From Planctomycetota bacterium (lineage in GTDB: Bacteria > Planctomycetota > GCA-002687715): a stretch of 63,347 bases of DNA. How positions within the stretch are numbered: the stretch's first letter is position 1; each line of letters opens with the position of its first letter. A program made the translations under genes and the position numbers. Shown one piece after another: positions 52,201 to 60,931 of this stretch. Below the pieces are notes generated by a model. The model did no database searches. It was not told where the DNA came from and saw nothing but the letters and a program-made list of their open reading frames with translations. The stretch is from NCBI GenBank assembly GCA_002683135.1, contig NYSS01000052.1, forward strand, positions 1 to 63,347. The letters are read 5' to 3'.

Positions 52201-53002
52201 GTACCCGGATCCCGATCCGGGTGAGCCCTTGTTGCACCGGTCAGTCTTCGAGTCCATACGGAGCGCCGACGATGCGGGGACCTGCTCTTCCATCCTCCTC
52301 GACAACTTCCGCATGTGTGCTGAGCTTTGTCGCGTGCCCGCTGAGCGGCTGTACGTCCCCGAATACGGCCCGGCCAACGAGACAATCGCGGCGCAGCGCC
52401 TGGCCCTGGACCCGTCCTCGATCAAAGACCGGTTCATCGCCCGCGTCCTCGAACCGGAGCGGCCGCTCGTCGTCGTCATCATCGAGGGGGTGCAGGCCAC
52501 CGGAGAGAGCGTGTTCGAAGCCGACCGCGCCGCCGAATGCGCCGTCGCCCTCCGGGAGGCCACGGACCTCCCGGATAATGCGGCTGGCGACCGGGAGTTC
52601 TGGCGCGAACACCTGTTCGTCGTCACCCCCCATCACGTGCAGCGCCGCGCCGTCATCCGAGCGCTCGAGGACAAACGAACCTGGCACCATCCCCCGTTCG
52701 TCGATACGGTCGACAAGATGCAGGGCCAGGAGGCGCGCGCCGTCATCGTCTCGTACGGCGTCTCGGACGTGGAGCTCGCCCTGCAGGAGCGCGAGTTCAT
52801 CTACAGCCTGAACCGATTAAACGTCGCCATCACCCGCGCGCGGATGAAGTGCGTCGTGTTCCTCCCCCGCCCGCTCCTCGAACCCGACCTCGAGGCGTTC
52901 TCGGACGACCGGGTCTCAGAGGGCATCGCGTTCATCCAGGAGCTCCCTCAGGCTGCCGACGACCTCATCCACCTCGACGCGCGGGAGGCGCCCGGGCCAT
53001 GA
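49286..53002 (+). CDS. Dna2-like nuclease-helicase: Fe-S RecB-type nuclease fused to SF1 helicase
   Basis: A 1238-residue cytoplasmic protein. The N-terminal part is a PD-(D/E)xK nuclease: CRPDLLEIRE, then HDAKAS, then a QVTIYALVLDACF helix. Four Cys (C19, then C240, C243 and C249, spacing C-x2-C-x5-C) frame it, as in Dna2 and Cas4-type Fe-S nucleases. The C-terminal part is a superfamily 1B helicase: Walker A GPPGTGKT, SAFTHTAIDNLL, Walker B LLVIDEASQ, AGDHLQLPPI, TVDKMQGQEA and NRLNVAITRARMK. The fusion resembles eukaryotic Dna2 and the bacterial TM0106-helicase family, with a likely role in DNA end processing or replication repair. The SGNH gene overlaps its stop (ATGA). Confidence 0.85.
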   Translation: MPSFNLSPSRIARYFHFDCDRFLRYAATPGKARSDEGVPRPAKEGNPVARAILEGGYDWEDRLLDEHLAETADIAPGEGPRRDRAWSVEESLVRLRTAAPGTWVYQPTLRVGRAFRERYGLNDGSLHFPDCRPDLLEIREDGGVRQIRIHDAKASSHQKLSHRVQVTIYALVLDACFEDAGVKDVSVDPVGGVWLSGQENSELFDTGRTRPGIERFLRERVRPLFEATASDAPWHLNVRCEWCDWFDHCRGEALKNRGVSLLPNLSAHARRYLASLDPPVHTLDALGALLSDDGAEAALAGVASLAGQRLRLHKQVNALHKGQGFALGGASVALPRFENVRFILTLQTEPVGGEVYVFGWHRTGGNDLFGEDPRTMIRVAANDSPETLLELRRGLVTSLRERLLAVHHHNQGKDFKDQLSLQCYVFDTYEKTLLIRVLQDLLGDPEVGAAALELFFHFQSPELLEAQSHPDGTSFFPLIVLNKIVRDLVALPIPITYRFTDVNHALQPEEYGSKYKESDFFAFQLSNQLKSDAIFHAWRKERPDLAVAVEDEIGRRLRGTDSIVRGFRERLEKHPESRLVAWAPKFALPSNLGISDPVLSKLAFITRYECVSACLETRERRTRPMGERIAAGSVVPLVFGDDGIFRADPPVDVDWDESFPRYLLSPDTDEGEDAQMAYDDFGTRSSVRGTKGPVALAEVINRSTDGTEYRLSFRPGRGFPPVRPGDRFNLHLRFTDWNTERVLRELVQLDSDPSPCSIARLVTDPRSFGGMLGEKGWTSTLPMEFAEATGFTPSQKTALQAVLDNGLQLIWGPPGTGKTWFLAQTVLALLEAHRAMNRPFRIVVSAFTHTAIDNLLRRIRLAHNKHGLYGEELVIGKAVRDEDPGPGIAPVGRGEAHEWISAHPRAVIGATVWRLQAEFPPDDTSGIDLLVIDEASQVKVAEAAIAIRRLKSDGRLVLAGDHLQLPPIINGTYPDPDPGEPLLHRSVFESIRSADDAGTCSSILLDNFRMCAELCRVPAERLYVPEYGPANETIAAQRLALDPSSIKDRFIARVLEPERPLVVVIIEGVQATGESVFEADRAAECAVALREATDLPDNAAGDREFWREHLFVVTPHHVQRRAVIRALEDKRTWHHPPFVDTVDKMQGQEARAVIVSYGVSDVELALQEREFIYSLNRLNVAITRARMKCVVFLPRPLLEPDLEAFSDDRVSEGIAFIQELPQAADDLIHLDAREAPGP

Positions 53003-54285
53003 CCTTCGGACGTCGAAGCGTTGTCCGCGCCGCCCTCGCCGTCGGCGTCGTTCTATTGTGGTGGCTGAACGACACCACCGGTCCCTACGCGGTGTTCTGG
53101 GGCTCGTACAACTTCCGTACTTTGGCCTTGAACCTCGGGATCACGTGGCTGTCGCTCTGCGGTTCCTACGTCGCCCTCGGCGGCGACGAACGACGCCTGC
53201 GGTGGACGCGGGTCCTGCTGCTCAACGCTGTCTGCGTCGCCTGCGTCGCGGCGGGCGAGGTGCCAACGGTCCTCTTCGGCCACGATTATCGCGACACCTT
53301 CCACACCTGGAGGGAAGAGTCCTGGCTCGCCCGAGCAACGGCCCTCAACAAGCCCGACGAAGAACTCCTGCACATCCACTGGCCGCACACGTCGTGGGAG
53401 GGCTCGGTCCGCGGCAACCTGGCGGCGCTGGGGATCTCCGACCCCCCGTGGCACGGCGTCAGCGTCTCCTACGACCGCAACGGATTCCGCAACGACACCG
53501 ATCTCGAAGGAGTCGACGTGGCCGTGATCGGCGACTCATTCGTCGAAGGGGCCATCGTCCGGGCCGGAGACACCTTCTCACGACAGCTGGCTGTTCTCGT
53601 CGGCGCGAGCACGGTCAACCTGGGGCAAGCAGCCTACGGCCCCCAGCAGGAGCTCCTCGTCCTTGAGCGCTTCGCCAGGCCGCTCGCCCCACGCGTCGTC
53701 ATCTGGTGTGTCTTCGGGGGCAACGATCTCCTCGACGTCACCCTCTACGAGCAGGCCCGCGACAGCGCCGCCCGGGTCCACCTGCCCGGGACGGTCTCCC
53801 AACGATCTCTCACCCGTAACGCCTTGCTGCGGCTCTCGATCCACACCACGCCGGACCCGGGTCCCAGCGCGACCGCCCGCGCACAGCGCGGCACGCTCCG
53901 CGACGAACACGTTTGGTTCGGACGCAACACGGCGCCCTGGAGTGATCATCAGTGGCAGGTGCTCACCGACACGCTGCGCGAGGCCCATTCCCAGTGTGCG
54001 CCGACGGTCCGATTCGTCGTCGCCTACGTCCCCCGCAAGTTCACGGTCTATGGCGACCTCGTCACCGACAAAGGGACAGCGCTACAAGCCTGGACGCGAA
54101 CAACGCTCCCGGCTGAGCTCGGGGCCTGGTGCCAGGAAGCGGACATCCGGTTCTGTGATCTCACCCCAGCGCTCCGCAAAGCCACCCTCGATGGCGTCCA
54201 GACGTACCACCCCGACGACACGCACTGGAACGCGGAGGGACACCGGGTCGCGGCCGAAGCCGTCGCTGAGTTCATCGGGAGGTAG
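52999..54285 (+). CDS. Membrane-anchored SGNH/GDSL hydrolase
   Basis: A 428-residue protein with two or three N-terminal membrane helices and an extracytoplasmic SGNH domain. Block I is VIGDSFVEG (catalytic Ser), block III is FGGNDLLD and block V is DDTHWNAEGH (Asp and His). These are typical of acyl-esterases acting on envelope polysaccharides or lipids. The open frame starts earlier inside the helicase gene, but the ATG at 52999 overlaps the helicase stop by 4 bp and begins at the first helix. Substrate unknown; the overlap with a DNA-repair gene is probably only economy of space. Confidence 0.84.
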   Translation: MTFGRRSVVRAALAVGVVLLWWLNDTTGPYAVFWGSYNFRTLALNLGITWLSLCGSYVALGGDERRLRWTRVLLLNAVCVACVAAGEVPTVLFGHDYRDTFHTWREESWLARATALNKPDEELLHIHWPHTSWEGSVRGNLAALGISDPPWHGVSVSYDRNGFRNDTDLEGVDVAVIGDSFVEGAIVRAGDTFSRQLAVLVGASTVNLGQAAYGPQQELLVLERFARPLAPRVVIWCVFGGNDLLDVTLYEQARDSAARVHLPGTVSQRSLTRNALLRLSIHTTPDPGPSATARAQRGTLRDEHVWFGRNTAPWSDHQWQVLTDTLREAHSQCAPTVRFVVAYVPRKFTVYGDLVTDKGTALQAWTRTTLPAELGAWCQEADIRFCDLTPALRKATLDGVQTYHPDDTHWNAEGHRVAAEAVAEFIGR

Positions 54286-54291
54286 GGAGAC

Positions 54292-55725
54292 TCAGAACGC
54301 CTCGGGGACGACGAACGGCGCCCGATAAGTCCGCCGCAGCAAACCGGACGGCCCCTCCGTCAACGTCTCGGTGGCGGGATCGCAGGAGATCGCCCCGACG
54401 CGGACGCTCGTGGAGCCGCGCGGGATCCCGTGCGCGTCCAGGTGTCGGCCTTGACCGCTCGCGATCATGTCCCACGTGGCGTCGTCCCGGGACGCGGCCG
54501 CCCATTTTTCGAAGCGCTGCTCGACGCCGACCCTGTAGGCGATGTTGCCGAGGTGACAGAGAGCGCTCGAGACATGCCCCTCCAGGATAGGCGCGGTGAG
54601 GCGGCCCTGATCACCGTTTCGGATGGCGTCGATGAACGCGGCGTAGTGGCTCCGCATGTGGTTGCCGCCGGCCAGATGTTCCACCTGCTTGCCGTCGTGA
54701 TCGAAGACCCTGACGTCGTTCGCGCTGACGACCAGGCGGGCCTGCTCGCAGTCAACGATGACGCCGATGCTGCGGCCGGAGACGGTGTCCATGGCGCGGC
54801 CCCCGCCCTTCCGCTTTGGCAGCCCCCGCACCTCGAAGTACATGGGCGCGGCGTCATACCCGTATCGGGTGATGAGCGTATTCGGCGTCGTGCCATCGTC
54901 GTCATAGCCGAGCCGCCCGCCGACGCTCTGGATCGACTTCGGCAGCCCCGCCTCGCCGAGGAACCAGCGCGCCAGGTCCATCTCATGGACGCCCTGGTTG
55001 CCAATATCGCCCGACCCCGCCGGCCACTGCCAGTGCCAGTCGTAGTGCAGCTTCTTGCGACGCAATGGCTCCTTGGGCGCCGGGCCGCACCACAGGTCCC
55101 AGTCGATCTCCTTGGGGATGGGCTGGGCGGCGGTGGTCTTTCCAATAGAAGGTCGCGGCTTGTAGCACAGGCCCCACGCCCAACGCACGGCGCCGTAGCG
55201 CCCCGCGTGGACGCGCTTGATGGCCTCCCGGATACCCGCGCTGCTGCGTGACTGCGTCCCCGTCACGACGATCTTGTTGTAGTGCTCCTGCGCCTCCACG
55301 AGCCGCCGCCCTTCCCAGACGTTATGGGACACCGGCTTCTCGACATAGGCGTGCTTGCCAGCCTGACAGGCCCAGATCCCCATGAGCGAGTGCTAGTGGT
55401 TCGGCGTCGTGACGGCGACCGCGTCGACCTCCTTCGAATCGAGCATCTCGCGGACATCCGTAAACGTCGCTACCCGCTCGTCGCGCTTGTCGAAGGCCGC
55501 GCGCTCACGGGCGACGAGTCGAGAATCCACATCACACAGCGCCGTGACACGCACGCCGGACATCCCGTGGAAATCTCGGATGATCCCCCGCCCGCGACCG
55601 TTGAAGCCGGCGACTCCGATACGCACGTCCTCGTTGCTGCCACGAAGGGACGCGCGCAGGACGCCGGGTAAAGCCAGACCGGCGACGCCGGCGGAGCGCA
55701 AAAACTGACGGCGTGTCGTTGCCAT
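54292..55725 (-). pseudogene. Tat-exported Gfo/Idh/MocA oxidoreductase interrupted by an amber codon
   Basis: Read through one TAG, the frame gives 477 codons. It starts with a twin-arginine signal (TTRRQFLRSAG), then an NAD(P)-binding fold IRIGVAGFNGRGRG-like, ALCDVD, AVTTPNH-stop-HSLMGIWACQAGKHAYVEKP and a C-terminal domain with GNQGVHEMDLARWFLGEAG. Relatives have Trp at the stop position (TPNHWH), so TGG has become TAG (55395-55393, codon 111) by one base change. Both halves are otherwise intact with no other lesion. A strong GGAGGAG precedes the ATG at 55725. It may be a recent pseudogene, a suppressed stop or a sequence error. It converges with the SGNH gene. Confidence 0.82.
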
Positions 55726-55816
55726 GGGATCTCCTCCAGGGCGCGCATTGTACGGCACCGGCGCGCCCGCGACGGCGACCGCAGCCTTATAGGCTGACGG
55801 CCGTGGCCTCCTCCGT

Positions 55817-55822
55817 TAGGCT
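55817..55822 (+). promoter_or_regulatory. -10 element, probable leaderless M16 peptidase promoter
   Basis: TAGGCT ends 6 nt before the ATG at 55829; no ribosome binding site. Confidence 0.4.
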
Positions 55823-55828
55823 TCGTCC

Positions 55829-58660
55829 ATGCTCTTATCTCGCGTCCTCGCAGTGATGGTGGCCAGCGTTACGTGCGCCTTCGGTCAAGCATCCGGTGAT
55901 CTGTTCCCGTTCGAAGTCCACGAAAAGAAGCTCGCCAACGGGCTGACGGTGCTCGTGATCCCCACGGATCATCCCGACATCGTGGCGCTACAGATCCCGG
56001 TGCGAGTGGGCTCGCGCAATGAGGTCGAGGAGGGCCGATCAGGCTTCGCCCACTTCTTTGAGCACATGATGTTCCGGGGCACCGATCGGTTCTCTGCGGA
56101 CGCCTACAACGAGGTCCTGAAGCGCGCGGGAGCGGACTCCAACGCGTACACGACGAACGACTTCACGAACTACCACACCACCTTCTCGAAGGCCGATCTG
56201 GGGACCGTCCTGGAGCTCGAAGCGGACCGGTTCATGAACCTCAAATACGCCGCTCCGGCCTTCGAGACCGAGGCCCGCGCCGTGTTGGGTGAATACAACA
56301 AGAACTTCGCCGACCCCATCAATCAACTGATCGAAAATCAGCGAGACACCGCGTTCGCCAAGCACACCTACAAGCACACGACCATGGGGTTCATCCGCGA
56401 CATCGAGCGCATGCCCCAGATGTTCGATTACAGCCGGACGTTCTTCGACCGCTTCTACCGCCCGGAACGGACGACCGTGATCGTCGCCGGCGACGTCGAC
56501 GCCGAGAACGTCTTCGCGCTCGTCGACAAGTACTGGGGGCCCTGGAAACCCGGGACCCACGAGGACCACATCGAGGCCGAGCCCCAGCCGACGGAGGCCG
56601 CGTACCACCACGTCCCTTGGCCCTCCCCGACTCAGCCCTGGGTCGCCGTGGGCTTCCACGGCCCCGCTGCGTCGGACGAGAAACCGGACATGGCCGCCAT
56701 GGGAGTGATCGGCGGGCTGGCGTTCGGGTCGAGCTCCGAGCTGTACAAGCGCCTGGTCGTCGAGGAGCAGAAGATCGACCAGCTATTCGCCTACTTTCCC
56801 GACCAACGAGATCCCTATCTCCTGACGGTGATGGCCCGGGTCAAGTCGAAGGCCGACATCTGGTACGTGCGCGATCAAATACAGGGCACCTTCAACGGGC
56901 TGCGGAGTCGAAAGATAGACGCGGACAGGCTGAGCGCCATCAAGTCGAACCTGCGCTACTCATTCGCCAGCGGCCTCGACAACTCGGAGGCGATCGCCGA
57001 GGCGATCGTCCCCTACGTGGCGCTGTACAACGACTGGTCAGCCATCAATCGGGTCTATGGGCTGTACGACAAGCTCGACGCCAAGAGCGTCCAGGAGATC
57101 GCGCAGCGATGGTTCCGAGACCAGCGGATGATCGTCTCCACCGTCGCCCACGGTGAGTTACCGGCGCAACAGCATCCGATCGGAACGACAGAAGGTGCGG
57201 GCTCATCGTCCAGTGGTTCGTGGGCCAGCGAGCCGATCACACAGTTCCTCCAGCCCACCCAGTCGCCGCTGATCGACCTGCGCATCGTGTTCGACACAGG
57301 GTCGGCGATCGACGCCAAGCCGGGGCTCGCCAACCTGACAGCAGCCGTCATCGCACGAGGTGGCAGCGCGGAGCGGACCTTCCCAGAGATCACGCGCGCC
57401 CTGTTCCCCATGGCCGCGAGCTTCAGCGCCCAGGTCGACAAGGAGATGACGACCTTCATCGGCCGGGTGCACAGAGATCACGCCGCCGAGTACTGGAAGA
57501 TCGTCAGCGGGCAGCTCCTCGATCCCGGCTGGAGGAGCCGGGACTTCGAGCGCGTCCGAGACAACGTCATCAGCCAGATTCGCACCGACCTGCGCGCCAA
57601 CAACGACGAGGAGCTGGGCAAAGAGGTCCTCTACGAGCAGCTCTACGACGACCATCCCTACGGGCACCTGACCCTCGGGCACGTCGCCGCCCTTGAACGC
57701 ATGACCGTCGCGGACACCAAGGAGCACTGGCAACGCAACTACGGCGCCGGCAAGGTGTGGCTCGGCCTGGCCGGCGGGTTCGACGCCGCGTTCGCGAAGA
57801 CCGTGTCCAACGACCTGGCGAACAAGCTCTCGAAGGTCAGCGTCGAGACCCGGCGCCTCGGACAATCGCCACACATCCCCCAGGGCCACCAGGTCACGAT
57901 CGTAAAGAAGGACACGCGGGCCACGGCGCTCTCGTTTGGCTTCAAGATCGACGTCACCCGGAGTCACCCTGATTTCGCGGCGCTGTGGCTCGCGCGGTCA
58001 TGGCTGGGTGAGCACCGCTCCTCCAATAGCCACCTGTTCCAGCGGATGCGCGAGATCCGCGGGATGAACTACGGGGACTACGCCTACATCGAATATTTCC
58101 CGCGCGGCATGTCCCAGTTCCATCCAGACGCCGGGCTCTGTCGCAGACAGCAGGTCTTCCAGGTCTGGGTGCGGCCGGTTCCACCGGAACAAGGCGTCTT
58201 CGCCATGCGGATCGCGAAGTACGAGCTCGACAAGCTCGTCAAGAACGGGTTGACCCAGCATCAATTCGCATCGACTCGGGAGTTTTTGACCAAGTACCTC
58301 GCCGTGCTGGTCAAGTCACAGGATCGCCAGCTCGGATACGCCATGGACAGCCGCTGGTACGGCATGAAGGACTTCGTCGGGACCATGCGCGAACGGCTGG
58401 CCGCCCTCACCATCGATCAGGTCAACGCCGCGATCAAGAGGCACCTCGCGTACGACCGGCTCCACATCGTCTTCATCACCAAGGACGCAGAGGGGCTGCG
58501 AGACGCGCTCGCCACGGGGGCGCCATCCCCGATCACCTACAGCAGCGACAAGACCCGGGACATCCTGGAAGAGGACAAGCTCATTGAGCGCTATCCGCTC
58601 CAGATCGGGGCTCGGAATATACGAATCGCAGATGTCTCCGAGGTGTTCGAGAAGCAGTAG
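55829..58660 (+). CDS. Exported M16 family zinc peptidase, two halves fused
   Basis: A 943-residue protein with a signal peptide (LSRVLAVMVASVTCAFG). The N-terminal half is the active one: HFFEHMMF carries the inverted zinc motif H75-x-x-E78-H79, and FETEARAVLGEYNKN supplies the distal Glu about 75 residues later. The second half (from about residue 480) has the same fold without the zinc motif, as in pitrilysin-type M16A/B proteins. It should degrade short peptides in the periplasm. It leads a same-strand series of exported proteins; the next gene follows after 18 bp. Confidence 0.9.
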   Translation: MLLSRVLAVMVASVTCAFGQASGDLFPFEVHEKKLANGLTVLVIPTDHPDIVALQIPVRVGSRNEVEEGRSGFAHFFEHMMFRGTDRFSADAYNEVLKRAGADSNAYTTNDFTNYHTTFSKADLGTVLELEADRFMNLKYAAPAFETEARAVLGEYNKNFADPINQLIENQRDTAFAKHTYKHTTMGFIRDIERMPQMFDYSRTFFDRFYRPERTTVIVAGDVDAENVFALVDKYWGPWKPGTHEDHIEAEPQPTEAAYHHVPWPSPTQPWVAVGFHGPAASDEKPDMAAMGVIGGLAFGSSSELYKRLVVEEQKIDQLFAYFPDQRDPYLLTVMARVKSKADIWYVRDQIQGTFNGLRSRKIDADRLSAIKSNLRYSFASGLDNSEAIAEAIVPYVALYNDWSAINRVYGLYDKLDAKSVQEIAQRWFRDQRMIVSTVAHGELPAQQHPIGTTEGAGSSSSGSWASEPITQFLQPTQSPLIDLRIVFDTGSAIDAKPGLANLTAAVIARGGSAERTFPEITRALFPMAASFSAQVDKEMTTFIGRVHRDHAAEYWKIVSGQLLDPGWRSRDFERVRDNVISQIRTDLRANNDEELGKEVLYEQLYDDHPYGHLTLGHVAALERMTVADTKEHWQRNYGAGKVWLGLAGGFDAAFAKTVSNDLANKLSKVSVETRRLGQSPHIPQGHQVTIVKKDTRATALSFGFKIDVTRSHPDFAALWLARSWLGEHRSSNSHLFQRMREIRGMNYGDYAYIEYFPRGMSQFHPDAGLCRRQQVFQVWVRPVPPEQGVFAMRIAKYELDKLVKNGLTQHQFASTREFLTKYLAVLVKSQDRQLGYAMDSRWYGMKDFVGTMRERLAALTIDQVNAAIKRHLAYDRLHIVFITKDAEGLRDALATGAPSPITYSSDKTRDILEEDKLIERYPLQIGARNIRIADVSEVFEKQ

Positions 58661-58678
58661 ACTGTCGGCCCTCACCCC

Positions 58679-60883
58679 ATGCCGTCAGCGCACTGGTACC
58701 GGCTCGCGATCACCCTGCTCCTGTCTGCGCTGAGCGTCCGGGCGCAGACGCCGTACGAGCGGTTCGTCCCGCCGACGAAGACCGCCCCCGAAATCGACGG
58801 CGTCCTCAAGCCTGGAGAGTGGGACGGCGCGGTCATCATCGACAACTTCACGCAGGTGGAGCCCGTCGAGGGGGCGAAGCCATCAGAGCGCACTGTCATC
58901 CACTTGATGTGCGATTCCGACAACCTCTATATCGCGCTGCAGTGCTTTGACAGCAAGGCCGATGAGATCCGGGCGAACCTGCAGACCCGCGACGTCCGCC
59001 TCGACCCGGACGACCACGTCGAGATCATCCTCGACACGTTCCACGACAAACGAAATGCCTACTTTCTGCAGATCGGCGCCGGGGGCGCCAAGGGCGACGG
59101 ACTGCTCGGCCCCAACTTCTTCACCAAGGACTGGGACGGCATCTGGCAGGCGCGCTCGTCAGTGAATGAGAGCGGCTGGATGGCTGAGGCCGCGATCCCG
59201 GCGAAGACCATCTCCATGGGTAGCACCCATGAGTCCTTCGGCCTGAACATTCAACGGGAGATCAAGCGCACCAACGAGCGGATCCAGTGGTCGTCACCGC
59301 GGCGCAACACGCGCATCTTCACGGTCTCTGCGGCGGGCGTCATCAAGGGGATGGGCGTCCTCGATCAGGGCATCGGTCTCGACATCAAGCCCTTCCTCAG
59401 CGTCAAACGAAGCCGCCACTGGCAGGACAGGGAGTGGGGCGGTGACGTCGAACCCGGATTCGACCTCGTCTACAAGATCACCGAAAGCCTGTCGGCGACG
59501 CTCACGGTCAACACCGATTTCGCGGAGACGGAGGTGGATGACCGCATCGTCAACCTCACGAGGTTCTCCTCCTTCTTCCCCGAGAAGCGCGACTTCTTCC
59601 TCGAAGACGCGAACATCTTCAACTTCGGGACGGGCCGCTACCAGTCGTTCCTGCCGTTCTTCAGCCGTCGCATCGGCCTGGCGGCGGACGGCACGCCGGC
59701 ACCGATCATCGCCGGCGCCAAGATCACGGGCCGCATCGGCGACCTGAACATCGGCATCCTCGACGTGGTGCAGGACGAGGCCGCCGGCGTCGGGCTCAAG
59801 AACCTCGCCGCAGTCCGTGCGTATCTCAACGTGCTGGAAGAGTCCACGCTGGGCGTCCTCATGACCCATGGCGATCCTCGCACCGACGGCGACAACGCGC
59901 TGGCTGGGCTCGACTTCAACTACCGCACACGGAAGCTGTTCGGTGACAAGGTGCTGCGCGCGGGCGCCTTCGTGGTCGCGTCCCACGACACCCCGGCCCC
60001 TGAGGACATCCTCAACGACCCCACCCTCTCCGAGGAATACGGATACGCATATCGTCTCCATCTCGAGTACCCAAACGACCCGATCGAGTTGAGGCTCCGC
60101 TACCGCGAGGTGTCGGAGGACTACCGGCCCGACATGGGATTCGTTCGGCGTCGGGGCGTCCGCGAGGTCTTCGGACGCCTGGAGTACGGTCCGCGCGTCG
60201 GCGGCGCCATCAGGCGCTTCGAGTTCACCCTCGAGCCCATGGCCGTCTGGCGCATCGACGACGGCGAGATCGAGACCCTCGAGTTGGAATTCACTCCGCT
60301 CATGGTGGAGCTCGAATCGGGGGACAAGTTCGGCATCGAAGTATCGCCCACCAGGGAACGACTCGTCGACAGCTTCGAGATCTTCGATGGCGTCACGATC
60401 CCGGTGGGCGAATACGACTTCACCAGGGTCAAGGTCTCCGCGGATTTCGCAGACAAGCGCACCTTCTCCGGCAGGCTCCAGGCCGGCACCGGCGGCTTCT
60501 ACGGCGGCTCCAGGCGGGAGATCGGAGGCGAGATCACCTGGCGACCCAGCGGCGGCTTTCGCATCACCGCCGAGTGTGAGTACAACGACATCAAGCTCCC
60601 CGAGGGGGACTTCGACACGACCCTGTTCGCCCTCAGCACGAACTTCGACTTCACCCCGGACCTCTCATGGTCGATCCTCGTCCAGTGGGACGACATCTCG
60701 GACTCCATCGGACTGAACAGTCGCGTCCGCTGGATCATCGAGCCGGGCAACGAAGTGTTCTTCGTGATCAACCACAGCATGGCCACCGCCGAGGACCTCA
60801 ACCTCGCTCAAGACCGCAACTTTCGGCTCCGGCACATCCAGACCGAGATGACGGTAAAGGTGGCCTGGACGTTCCGCTTCTGA
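58679..60883 (+). CDS. DUF5916-type exported protein with CBM9-like N-terminal domain
   Basis: A 734-residue protein with a signal peptide (to SVRAQ). Residues of about 30-225 form a carbohydrate-binding-like sandwich (PEIDGVLKPGEWDGA, SDNLYIALQCFDSKADEI, DPDDHVEIILDTFHDKR, FGLNIQREIKR). The remaining part has alternating hydrophobic beta strands and the pattern FSSFFPEKRDFFLEDANIF typical of DUF5916 proteins, perhaps an outer-membrane barrel, ending in an aromatic residue (WTFRF), a common last-strand signature. Ligand unknown. It starts 18 bp after the M16 gene and is probably in its operon. Confidence 0.82.
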   Translation: MPSAHWYRLAITLLLSALSVRAQTPYERFVPPTKTAPEIDGVLKPGEWDGAVIIDNFTQVEPVEGAKPSERTVIHLMCDSDNLYIALQCFDSKADEIRANLQTRDVRLDPDDHVEIILDTFHDKRNAYFLQIGAGGAKGDGLLGPNFFTKDWDGIWQARSSVNESGWMAEAAIPAKTISMGSTHESFGLNIQREIKRTNERIQWSSPRRNTRIFTVSAAGVIKGMGVLDQGIGLDIKPFLSVKRSRHWQDREWGGDVEPGFDLVYKITESLSATLTVNTDFAETEVDDRIVNLTRFSSFFPEKRDFFLEDANIFNFGTGRYQSFLPFFSRRIGLAADGTPAPIIAGAKITGRIGDLNIGILDVVQDEAAGVGLKNLAAVRAYLNVLEESTLGVLMTHGDPRTDGDNALAGLDFNYRTRKLFGDKVLRAGAFVVASHDTPAPEDILNDPTLSEEYGYAYRLHLEYPNDPIELRLRYREVSEDYRPDMGFVRRRGVREVFGRLEYGPRVGGAIRRFEFTLEPMAVWRIDDGEIETLELEFTPLMVELESGDKFGIEVSPTRERLVDSFEIFDGVTIPVGEYDFTRVKVSADFADKRTFSGRLQAGTGGFYGGSRREIGGEITWRPSGGFRITAECEYNDIKLPEGDFDTTLFALSTNFDFTPDLSWSILVQWDDISDSIGLNSRVRWIIEPGNEVFFVINHSMATAEDLNLAQDRNFRLRHIQTEMTVKVAWTFRF

Positions 60884-60931
60884 GAAAGAAACGGAGATCG
60901 GCACGGTAGGATCCATGATTGGAGATCCACG

